Positions 25,601 through 34,800 of a stretch of 64,000 bases of DNA are shown here, in pieces; position 1 is the stretch's first letter; each line of letters begins with the position of its first letter. The DNA is from Opisthocomus hoazin (lineage: Eukaryota; Chordata; Aves; Opisthocomiformes; Opisthocomidae), in assembly GCF_030867145.1 (NCBI RefSeq), contig NC_134440.1, positions 6,448,001-6,512,000 on the forward strand, given 5' to 3'. Under the pieces are notes generated by a model. It saw only the letters and a list, made by a program, of their open reading frames with translations. It made no database searches and was not told where the DNA came from. The position numbers and the translations under genes are program-made.

Positions 25601-26282
25601 GGCCAAACCAGGTCCCGCGTGAGGTTCCCCACAGTTGCCACCCGCTTTGGTCACCCTTTTTTGCCCCCAGCGCTTGGGGCTTGGAAGCCCGGAGCTGGCT
25701 CAAGCCGCCGGGCAGGGTTTGTCCCCCACATGTCCCTTGGCCGGGCCCGGCACCCGCTGCCCTCCCTGCCCGCACCGCGGGAGGCAGCCGGGGCTCAGGG
25801 CACCCTGGCTCCATTTTACAGGCAAAGAAAGCGCAGCACCAAGCTTGCCACAGGGTCCGGTGGGCTGTCCCCAGCCTCCACCTTGCCAGGCCGTGCCCGC
25901 TCCAGCCTGGCATCGTCTGCAACCGATTTCAAGTGAGGAATTCGACGTGGCATTTTTGAGCATGTGGCCACGGTATTTAATCCTCGGGCTCCATCTCCGC
26001 TCTGGGACAGCACCGGCCCCACCGTGTGAGGCTCCGCGCTCCCATTTCAGAGGGGACCGTGGGGGTACAAAGGCGCTGGGAGGGTGGGGGTGAGGGGGTC
26101 ACGCCGGCTGCATGTGCGGCACGGTGCCAGACCCGAGTTGCCCGCCACAGGGCCCGGAGCAGCCGAAAGCAGCCGCGGCGCACGCAGATGCCTGAATGGG
26201 TCCCTTGTCCCCGCAGCGCTGGCTGGCCGGGTGCCCCGCTCCGTGCCTGGTCCATGGGGACACCAGATGCCCCTGCAGCCCG
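22684..26282. other. Intergenic GC-rich sequence
   Basis: About 3.6 kb of mostly GC-rich sequence between CR1 copy 3 and the large minisatellite. Many overlapping open frames of 60-200 codons occur on both strands, with compositionally biased translations that I cannot assign. A less GC-rich islet at 23035-23120 has SOX-like motifs. Other notable pieces are an AATAAA at 23415 and a stretch at 23460-23480 that superficially resembles part of a tRNA gene. I do not see a supported gene. Confidence 0.55.
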
Positions 26283-26930
26283 CCACACAGCTCACTCATC
26301 ACCCAACACAGGGCACCCATCACCCTAACATGGGTGACCCAAACATGGGGCACCCACTATCCAGACATGGGGTACCTGTCACCCCCACCCAGACACAGCT
26401 CACCCATCACCCAAACACTTGGTACCCATCACCCAAACGTGGAGCACCCATCACCCAAACATTGGTTACCCATTGCCCAAACAGTGGGTACCCATCACTC
26501 AAACAAACATGGGGTACCCATCACCCAGACAGTGGGTACCCATCACTCAAACACCGGGTATCCATCACACAAATGTGCGGAACCCAACACCCAAACACTG
26601 GGTACCCATCACCCAAACACTGGGTTTCCATCACCCAAACATTGGGTACCCATCACCCAAGTGTGGGGCACCCATCACCCAAAAAAACACGGGGTACCCA
26701 TTATCCCCACCCAGACACAGCTCATCCATCGCCCAAACACTGGGTACGCATCACCCAAACATGGGGCAGCTGTCACCCAAACATGGGGTACCCATCACCC
26801 CCACCCATCCACAGCTCATCCGTCGCCCAAATGTGGGGCACCCATCACTCAAACACGCACATCCATCACCCCCACCCGAACATGGGACACCCATCGCCCA
26901 CGCACAGGGCACCCGCCGCCTCACCACGGG
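26283..26930. repeat. Minisatellite D1, 22-nt unit
   Basis: About 28 tandem copies of a 22-nt unit starting ccatcacccaaac and ending gggtac, with variants of 21-27 nt. A longer variant containing ccacccagacacagctca recurs near 26385, 26705 and 26800, which suggests higher-order structure. Because 22 is not a multiple of 3, all three forward frames rotate through the same 22-residue peptide repeat and stay open. This explains three overlapping frames of about 300-340 codons. It is not a coding region. Confidence 0.93.
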
Positions 26931-27065
26931 TCCCGCAGCTCCCCCACCCCAACCCGGGTCCCCCACGCCCGACAGGTCCCCGCCTGTCCCCCCCCACCCC
27001 CCCCGGGCTCTCCCGGGCCGCCAGCGCCATCTCGCGGGGGCCGAGGGGGGGGCGGCGGAGCGACA
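26931..27065. other. GC-rich spacer between two minisatellites
   Basis: Non-repetitive C-rich then G-rich sequence separating arrays D1 and D2, with long C-runs at about 26989-27004 and a run of eight Gs near 27046-27053. It is likely to form stable secondary structure. It may be the ancestral single-copy sequence between the arrays. Confidence 0.6.
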
Positions 27066-27830
27066 GGGGCACCCCGACACCGGCACCCCTGCACAGGGCT
27101 TCCTGACACCCCAATATGGGCACCCCGGCACTGGCATCCCGACAAGGGCACCCCGATATAGGCACCCCGGCACAGGGCATCTTGACATGGGCACCCCAAT
27201 ATGGGCACCCAGCCCTGGCATCCCAGCAAGAGCACCCCAATATAGGCACCCTGGCACAGGGCATCTTGACACAGGCACCCCAATACAGGCACCCCGGCAT
27301 GGGGCATCTTGACACGGGCACCCCAGCACTGGCATCCTGGCAAGGGCACCCCAACAGAGGCACCCCAAGATAGGGCACCCCAATATGGGCACCCGGGCAT
27401 GGGGGACCGGAGCGTGGGCATGCCAAAATGAGCACCCCACTACAGGCATCCTGTCATGGGCACCTTGGCATGGGGACCACAACACGGAACACCCCAATAT
27501 GGGCACCCCCAATGGGCACTCTGACATGGGCACCCCAGTATGACCACCTGGGGACAGGCAACCCTGACGCAGGCACTCTGGCACAGTCACCCCATCGTGG
27601 AGATCCCACCAAGGACACCCCAAAATAGGGCACCCCAATATGGGCACCCTGGTGTGGAGCACCACAGCAAAATCGCCTGAACACAGGCACGCTGTGACAG
27701 GCATCCTGACACGAGCACCTCATCACGGGCACCCAAACATAGGGTACCCCAACATGGGCACCCCAGCATGATCGCCCTAACACAGGTACACTAGTATGGG
27801 CACCCCAACATGGGCACCCATCACCCTGCT
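27066..27830. repeat. Minisatellite D2, 14-nt unit with higher-order repeat
   Basis: Tandem array of a 14-nt unit, ggcaccccaatatg, with variants (ggcaccccggcact, ggcatcccgacaag). Near 27115-27290 six variants in fixed order form a higher-order unit of about 84 nt. Towards the right the array decays. On the minus strand it gives a long open frame of GCP-rich repeats (CPILGCPC-like), an artefact of a repeat period with no stop codons. Confidence 0.9.
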
Positions 27831-28242
27831 TGTGCCTGGGCCGGCAGCGAGGGGCAAGGACGTGCCGTGGGGCACTGGGACTGGGAGACCCAGCACCCAA
27901 AAGTGCTGGGTACGCTCAGGCTGCCGCAGCGCCGGGTCTCGGCCGGGCACCAGGTGAAGCCTGCCCGCGTCTGCCCCCAGTTTGGGGATGGGACGGGGGA
28001 GGTAGGTGGCCCTGGAACGGGTGACACCGGGCCTGGCCGGTCCAGCACCATGGTCCTGAGGTCACCCTGGTGCTGCAGCGGCCACTGGAGCCCAGCCTGA
28101 GCCCAGGTTTTGAAGAAAATCCTATTTTTGCCCTTGGAGGCTGAATAGTACCGATTTCACATTTCTTTCCCCCAATTCAGTTTACAGAGAAAATAGCAAT
28201 TAGTGTAACACGAGCCAAACCTCGTTAAACCTTGTTGGAATG
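27831..28242. other. Intergenic sequence between minisatellite D2 and CR1 copy 4
   Basis: GC-rich to about 28110, then about 130 nt of AT-richer sequence before the CR1 copy. No gene or repeat recognised. Confidence 0.5.
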
Positions 28243-29192
28243 TCTTGTTTAACTTCTTCATCAATGACCTGGATGAAGAGTTAGAATGTACCCTCAGCAA
28301 GTTTGCTGATGACACCAAACTGGGAGGAGTGGCTGATACACCAGCAGGCTGTGCTGCCATTCAGCGTGACCTGGACAGGCTGGAGAGTTGGGCAGAGAGG
28401 AACCTGATGAGGTTCAACAAGGGCAAGGGCGGGGTCCTGCACCTGGGGAGGAACAACCCCAGGCACCAGTACAGGCTGGGGCGGCCCTGCTGGAGAGCAG
28501 CTCTGCGGAGAGGGACCTGGGTGTCCTGGTGGACGACAGGGTGACCATGAGCCAGCAGCGTGCCCTGACTGCCCAGAAGGCCAATGGCATCCTGGGGTGC
28601 ATTAGGAGGAGTGTGGCAAGCAGGTCAGGGAGGTTCTCCTTCCCCTCTGCTCTGCCCTGGGGAGGCCCCATCTGCAGCGCTGTGTCCAGTGCTGGGCTCC
28701 CCAGTTCAAGAAAGATGAGGAGCTACTGGAGAGAGTCCAGTACAGGGCTACGAGGATGAGGAGGGGACTGGAGCATCTCTTCTGCGAGGAGAGGCTGAGG
28801 GAGCTGGGCTTGTTCAGCCTGGAGAAGAGAAGGCTGAGAGGGGACCTTTGAAATGCCAATCAATAACTGCAGGGTGGGGGTCAGGAGGACGGGGCCAGAC
28901 TTTGTTCAGTGGTGCCCAGCGACAGGACAAGGGGCAACGGGCACAAACTGAAGCAGAGGAAGCTCCAGCTGAACCCGAGGAAGAACTTCTTCCCTCTGAG
29001 GGTGACGGAGCCCTGGCCCAGGCTGCCCAGGGAGGCTGTGGAGTCTCCTTCTCTGGAGATATTCAAGCCCCGCCTGGACACGGTGCTGTGCAGCCTGATC
29101 TGGGTGACCCTGCTTGGGCAGGGGGTTGGGCTGGGTGACCCACAGAGGGCCCTGCCAACCCCTGCCATGCTGGGATCCTGGGATTCTGTGAT
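28243..29192 (+). mobile_element. CR1 LINE, 5'-truncated copy 4 with reverse transcriptase remnant
   Basis: This is the longest CR1 copy here. It starts inside the reverse transcriptase domain: [18 protein letters not shown], then FADDTKLGG, which contains the FADD form of the catalytic YxDD motif, and then [18 protein letters not shown] frameshift near 28480 moves the continuation [17 protein letters not shown] to another frame, and a one-base deletion near 28622 shifts it again. The C-terminal ORF2 segment follows at 28800-29130 and the tail ends with ggattctgtg at about 29180. Without ORF1, the endonuclease and most of the RT it cannot move. Confidence 0.95.
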
Positions 29193-29956
29193 GGAGTCTG
29201 GGCAGCGAAACCCATGGAGTGCAGCAAGTGCCGGGACTGGGAGCCACGCGAGACAGCGGGAAAACTCACAGCGGCTCTGCCTTTGCGGAAAAAGCAGGAT
29301 CGGGCCCTGAACGAGCAGCTCAGGCCCAGCTCCACCGGGGATGTGATGGCCGGGCTGCAATTTCCCACCGACAGCGCCTGGGACTCAGCGGCCAACAGCG
29401 AGAGCTCTCCTGTGGCACGGGGTCCCTTCGGGATGCTCGCGGGAGACGTAGCTGTGAGTGGGAACGCTCCTGGAAAAACACCGCCTGCGAAAATACAACA
29501 GCAAAAACAGGAGGTGGCGTTATTTATTAAAAAAAATAAAATAAAAGGAAATCCGAGCTGCAAAAGCCGTGAGAGGAGAAGCTGGGGATTGAATATTGCC
29601 TATGGCAACGATTAGGGTTAGAGCCGTGCTCTTAATTAAGGGTGGCCATAAGGAAACCTCAAACCCTCCATGCGCTGGAGGAAGAAGAGTGAAAAAGCCT
29701 TTTGTGCCCCAAATATTTAAGGCTGAACCAAGTCAGGCCGCACCAGGAGGAGAAATCCTTGGAAACTCCGCCTGGTGAGATCGAGTCCTGGGTCCAAGTT
29801 CGTCTGCAGGCGACTTTCCCTGTGAGCTCGGCCCCCAGCACCCTGCTCCGGGTGCTGCTGCAGCTCCCCTGCCCAGCCCCCGCTCCGCAGCAGGGGGAAG
29901 CTCGTCGCGATGCTGCATCTCCCAGCCTGGGTTTCCACGCCTGGCCCTACCGTGCG
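29193..29956. promoter_or_regulatory. Intergenic sequence with candidate conserved element and X-box
   Basis: Downstream of CR1 copy 4 the sequence drops from GC-rich to AT-rich at about 29505-29540, then carries attgcctatggcaac (29595-29609), a palindromic match to the RFX X-box with a 3-nt spacer, followed by cttaattaag (29630-29639, another palindrome). The grouping of palindromic sites about 2 kb upstream of the AP3D1 promoter suggests an enhancer. This is inference; conservation was not tested. Confidence 0.35.
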
Positions 29957-30119
29957 GGTGTGATGACATGACGGTGTGATAACACGACGACGTGACGATA
30001 TGACGGCATCATAGCGTGACGGTGTGATGGTGTGACAATACGATGGCGTGATAGTGTGATGATGTGATGATGTGTCGGAGTGACGGTACGACGGCGTGAC
30101 AGTGTGACAGGGTGACAGC
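29957..30119. repeat. Short-unit tandem repeat rich in TGACG
   Basis: A degenerate array of 8-9 nt units of the form gtgtgatgg or cgtgacggt. It contains five TGACG pentamers (CREB/ATF half-sites) and many GTGAT/GTGAC steps. The reverse strand is rich in CATCACAC and CGTCAC. The half-sites may be incidental to the repeat. Confidence 0.85.
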
Positions 30120-30880
30120 ACATGGGCCTGGGCTCCAGCCGAGCCGCTGAAACGGTCCGGGTTGCAACCAGGGCTTTTTGCAGGTTTTTGGTGGAGCCCC
30201 TCGGCGCGGGGCGCTGGCACGCTGGCGGGCGCAGGGCGACGGCTGCGGGGGACAGCGGCAGCGCAGGCGGGCATGGCCACCCCTTCCCAACCCACCACCT
30301 CACCCTGGCCGTTACCGTGCCACGACGACCCCGGCAAACACAACTCTGCTCTTGCCCTTCGACTTTTCCCCTTAAGCAGCGAATGCTAACGCGTCGGGGC
30401 TGGTGTCCGCAGCCATTTCTGAATAAACCAAACCCAAACCCCCGGGCTCCGCTCCCCGCCAGGCTCCAGCGAAGACAAACTGTACGTCAGAGTCTGAAGA
30501 TGGAGAACGAAGCGGAAAAACACCCGGAGCAAACAGAAATCCTTTTCCTCCCCACTGCTGTGACGCGGCTCAGAGCCCAAGCAGACCTTGGCAAGGCCCC
30601 TTCTCCTCCTCGTCTGCAGGCTCCTTCCCGTTTCTTCCTCTGCTTTCCCAGAGGCTGGAATCCTGCTCTGGAGACGAAGGCGGGGTGGGAAAGCCGCTCC
30701 TCTCAATTTTCTTTTCTCTCGCCCATTCCAAGGCAGCACCCGCCCGCGGTGGGCGACAGCACAGGGGTGCACACGGTGCTGCAGGCCTTCAGCGCGGGGG
30801 CAGGGGACAAGCTGTGGCCATCGGAAGCTGAGCTGCTGCCCGCTCCGTGTCACCCATGAGGCTCCGCGTCTGCCTGGCCG
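30120..30880. other. Intergenic sequence upstream of AP3D1
   Basis: Moderately GC-rich DNA without a recognised gene. A 245-codon open frame crossing 30122-30859 has no familiar domain and overlaps other open frames, so I do not call it. Confidence 0.5.
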
Positions 30881-30987
30881 TCACCCGCCACCTGTCACCA
30901 TTACCCGCCACCCATCACTGTCACCCGCTACCCATCACCATTGCCCGCCACCCGTCACCACCACCCATGACCCGTCACAGCTCTCCC
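30881..30987. repeat. Short minisatellite, about 21-nt unit
   Basis: About five tandem copies of a unit like cacccgccacccatcac plus a few variable bases. It is similar in style to array D1 (CACCCATCACC) but has a different unit. It lies about 650 nt upstream of the probable AP3D1 start. Confidence 0.8.
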
Positions 30988-31310
30988 ACGCCGGCGCTTG
31001 TCACCCATGGGTGACTGTATTTACGCTGCTGCCCGAGTCTCCCCGAGTGTCAGGGGGCTGTGAGCACCCACACAGGTTGGTGCCTGCTCCACGTGGGGTG
31101 CCGGCAGCTTGCGGAGCTGCGTCCCCAAGAAGGACACGGCCAACTTTTGGCTTTCTCGGCTGTGCCAGCCATTAACGGCAGCCACGGGCCGGGGGGAGAG
31201 GCCGAGGCAGGGGTCCCGCGGCAGCCGGCCCAACAGAGGGACCCCTAACCCCACGGAGGGACCCCCGGCCCCACGCGTGTCCCCGCCGCCCGCGCCCGCT
31301 CTCCCCCCGC

Positions 31311-31316
31311 CACGTG
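31311..31316. promoter_or_regulatory. AP3D1: E-box CACGTG in AP3D1 promoter
   Basis: A palindromic CACGTG with flanks cc and gg, about 200 nt upstream of the probable start. USF and MITF/TFEB-family factors bind this core. The flanks do not match the full lysosomal CLEAR consensus (GTCACGTGAC). Confidence 0.4.
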
Positions 31317-31525
31317 GGAAGCGCAGGAGCGCCCGCGGGGGCGGGCCCAGGTGGTGGGCGTGGCGTCAGGGGGCGGGGTTAGAGGTAGAGCAGTGACGCG
31401 GCTGCCGCTGGCGGGCGCGGGGCGGGCGGGGCCGGGCGGGGCCTAGAGGGGAATGGGCGGGGCTTCGGCGGGCTCGGGGGCGTGGTTAGGCGGTCGGGGG
31501 CGGGGCCGAGCCCTCAGCTGACCGT

Positions 31526-31536
31526 CCGCCATTTTG
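31526..31536 (+). promoter_or_regulatory. AP3D1: YY1-like motif near AP3D1 start
   Basis: CCGCCATTTTG matches the YY1 core in the orientation opposite to the DOT1L site. Such motifs cluster at transcription starts of CpG-island genes, so it helps place the AP3D1 start. Confidence 0.5.
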
Positions 31537-31674
31537 TCGGGCGCTGGGAGGCCGAGCGGAGCCTGGAGTCGGGGCTTGCGGCCGCCGGGACCGCCCGTGC
31601 CTGCAGCCCGCAGCCCGCCCTGTGCCGCGCCGGGGACCGGCACCGTCCGCGCCCCGCCCGCCTTCCCGCCCGGG

Positions 31675-31680
31675 ATGTGA
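31675..31680 (+). promoter_or_regulatory. AP3D1: Start-stop upstream ORF (ATGTGA) in AP3D1 5' UTR
   Basis: An ATG followed directly by TGA, with G at -3, lies 119 nt upstream of the AP3D1 start codon inside the probable 5' UTR. Start-stop elements can hold ribosomes and lower downstream initiation. I see no other ATG between 31537 and 31798. The effect here is inferred. Confidence 0.4.
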
Positions 31681-31798
31681 GCGGCCCGGGCCCGCTGGTC
31701 TCACCCGGCTCTAGCGGTAGCAAGAGCCGCGGCGGCCCCCCTGGCTGGGCCCGGCCCCTCAGCCCCGAGCGCAGGCCCCGCGGCCCGGCCCCGGCGCC

Positions 31799-31894
31799 AT
31801 GGCGTTGAAGATGGTGAAGGGCAGCATCGACCGCATGTTTGACAAGAACCTGCAGGACCTGGTGCGCGGGATCCGCAACCACAAGGAGGACGAG
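31799..31894 (+). CDS. AP3D1: AP3D1 exon 1 (coding part), residues 1-32
   Basis: Starts MALKMVKGSIDRMFDKN and ends HKEDE, the conserved delta-subunit N terminus. Donor GTGAGC at 31895, phase 0. It lies in the CpG island. The open frame beyond 31894 is intron read-through. Confidence 0.97.
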
Positions 31895-34800
31895 GTGAGC
31901 GGCCCCGGCCCCCGCCGCCGAGGGGCTGCCGGCTCCCCCGCAGCTCGCCGCGTCCCGCCGTGCCGGCTGTCCCCCGGCTCCCGGTCGGGTCCCCTCGGGG
32001 CAGGCTGCGCCAGGCCGCGGAGCAGCCGGGTGTCTCGGCCGCCTGGAAAGGGGATGTTGCCTGGGAGAGGTGGAACGGGAGTCGGAAGGAGGAAGGGGAC
32101 GTGGGGTGTAGGCCGAGGGGGGGAGGCTGGGGGAGAGCGAGGAAGCCTCGGGGGAGCGGTGAGCTGGAAAGGGGGGTGAGGGGGGGTCGCGCTTGGTGCT
32201 CGCTTTCCCGTTACTGTAGCTCTGAGATCCCGGATCACAGGATCCCAGCATGGCAGGGGTTGGCAGGGCCCTCTGTGGGTCACCCAGCCCAACCCCCTGC
32301 CCAAGCAGGGTCACCCAGAGCAGGCTGCACAGCACCGCGGCCAGGCGGGGCTGGAATATCTCCAGAGAAGGAGACTCCACAGCCTCCCTGGGCAGCCTGG
32401 GCCAGGGCTCCGTCACCCTCAGAGGGAAGAAGAGAGGGGTCCTTGCCTACTGCCTGACAGCCAGCTGCTATCGCCAACTACACACTCTTCCATCGTGAAG
32501 CTGATGTACAGGAAAGCTGAGTTCAGTTGTAATTCAGCTTTCAAATTATTCACGTTGCATACCTCGTGACAAAAATGTATTTTCCTTGTTTGAGAGCTTT
32601 TGTAGGCAGAAAGCAATTGCATATGTTGGCCTGTTACTCTCCATTGTATTAGAGGCACATGATCAGGAAATTAGTGTAGGTGAAATAACTAGTCATCAAG
32701 AACACGTTATGTGAGGCTTTCCACACCGAAGTGTCGCATGTTAATTGGGAAGTAACAGACAGTAAGGGTATCATTTATGTGAATCTTCAGGTAAGTAGGC
32801 ATGGCCCACGGCGTTAGAAGCTTTCTTATGAACAGTTTTGTTGGAATATCAGTGAGTGGCCATGGAGTTAGTGACAGGCTAACTATATTTGTAGACTACA
32901 GTGTCTCTTCGTAGGAGTGCAGTATCCAAATGGTATCAGCTGTGAAAAGTATCTGGAAAGTTTGTAATCCTGTAACTATATCAAGTATTGACGTTGAAAA
33001 ACTAATTTGACCGGAACTCTTGCTATAATCTTTATTATTGACACTGTTGGACTGAAACACAAAATCCAACTTCCAAAACCACTTGATTTTTCAAATGGCT
33101 TTTAAGCCTGTTGTGCACGGGAGGTGATATTTGCTAGTGATGATGCCTGGGAAACTTCTATTTTTATTTTAGTATGTGTTAAATTTATGGGTATTGATTT
33201 GGTGACAGAGGAAGACAGGGCTACTGTGAAGTGTTCAGGGCCCTGCAAAATGTGGGAAACCAGAGGGAGGAAACAGCATGTTTATGTGGACACCGGAGCT
33301 GGAACAGGCGAACAGTAATTGTGTGGAGCACTTCCCCGTAGTGTGCTTAGGCCTGGTTTTTATGTTATGCTGCATTTAGTAAATATGCTTTATTCTTTTA
33401 TGCACGGTGCAGAAAATGTTTCTTCAAGTGTCAAATCTCAGAGGATCCCCCGATGAACGTCCAGGCCGGTCCAGGCCTTTGTGGCACCAGTCCTCTTTGA
33501 GTAGGATTGAACGTGCTGTTCTCATTGCTAAAATGATTTTGTGACAAATAGCTCTTTTTCGAGGACTTCATAAAGAGCACAAGTGCTGTTACACAGTCAG
33601 GATTAACAGGTGCCTGTGCATCATAAGCCATACCAAATTTGTTCTTAGTCTGGTGGCAAGAAATAGTTAAAATGCATTGGCTTTGATCTTTGGAGTTAAG
33701 AAAAAATACTCCCCAGACCTTTTTGTAGGGCTCTGTATATTTGAGGGAAGTTGCTATACAGGTATACACGCTCTGCTATTCAGTGAGGCCAAAGCAAATG
33801 TGTTCTCTCTTACTGTAAGAGTCTGATGTCAGTTACAATACTTGAGCTGTAGCATGATAGTGTTTTCAACGGTGGTAGCTCTTTAGTTTGAAATACAAGT
33901 TGTGAGATTTTAAAATGGATAACTGTAGGGATAGTTCCTTTTTATATCCTCATATGCATAGCAAAAATTAAAACCCGAACTTCAGGATGTGTTCAGCTGA
34001 TCAGTAGACGTTGCACTGGTGAAGTGTGTCTTCTGTAGCATGGACTGTTTCGGAATCCTTCAAAGGTTTTGCTTAGTTACACAGACTGGCTGCAAACAGC
34101 ACAGGACTGTTCCTTTTTCTAGCTCAGCCAGCTGAGGAGGGCTGTGTATCTGCTGCTGGTAAGATGCTGGGTGTTGATTCTGTGCTTCCCAGGCAATGAT
34201 TGCAGACATTTGCTAATTTTCAGGTGATGTTACAAAATCAGCATAGTATTTTAGAGGAAGTAGCTGCAAAAATTGTTCCTCCTTTTCCTACAGTGCTTTC
34301 ATTGTTCAGTGTATCTATTAATGTTGCTCCAGTATTGAATGTAGTTGTTCAACCAACATTTGTGTGTCCCAAGAGGAGTGTCTATGCTGAAGATGCACAC
34401 TCTGTGCTACTGAAAGTGCAAATTTGTTTCCAAAAAACAACAGTGTGCTTTGGTGGCAAGGATATTAGCCGTTGATCTCAGCTCAACAAAAATTACCCTG
34501 TGAAGGAGTAGTCCCTGGAAAGGAGGTACTGTGGTTGTTAAGTAAGAATGACATGGAAAGAAATGAAAGCATGATTATTGCTTTGACTTCTGATTTAGCT
34601 ATGCTGTTTGCAGAAGGTTAATTTCTGCTCTATGTGTTGCTTCTTGTCTTTTGGAATTTAATCACATGGAAATTCTGTCATCACTTTTTCCCCTCATCTT
34701 TTTGGGCAGCCTCTCCTGGTAGATAGGAGATCATAAGATTTATTCCTTTCCAGTTCCTCTGTAGGTGCCATCACAAGTGAGTGTGTCTGGTACTTCACTG

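Larger units (their letters stand above)
31160..32180 (+). promoter_or_regulatory. AP3D1: AP3D1 CpG island promoter
   Basis: A CpG-rich block around AP3D1 exon 1. Upstream of the start codon are GC boxes at 31369-31378, 31455-31463 and 31496-31507 (GGGGCGGGG type), an E-box CACGTG at 31311-31316, a TGACGC half-site near 31393 and a YY1-like motif at 31526-31536. No TATA box is seen. Transcription probably starts around 31480-31560, giving a 5' UTR of about 240-320 nt. The start site is inferred. Confidence 0.8.

Noticed and set aside
26084..27312. Long plus-strand open frames of 297-340 codons rich in His, Pro and Thr
   Set aside because: They are translations of the 22-nt minisatellite, open in all three frames, with no domain and no splice support.
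26751..27704. Minus-strand open frame of 317 codons with GCP-rich repeats
   Set aside because: It is a translation of the 14-nt minisatellite; several overlapping frames give the same repeat.
29609..29617. Telomere-like ttagggtta
   Set aside because: A single copy of about 1.5 units; it is not an interstitial telomeric array.
16300..31560. Bidirectional promoter shared by DOT1L and AP3D1
   Set aside because: The genes are divergent but each has its own CpG island, about 15 kb apart, with repeats between.
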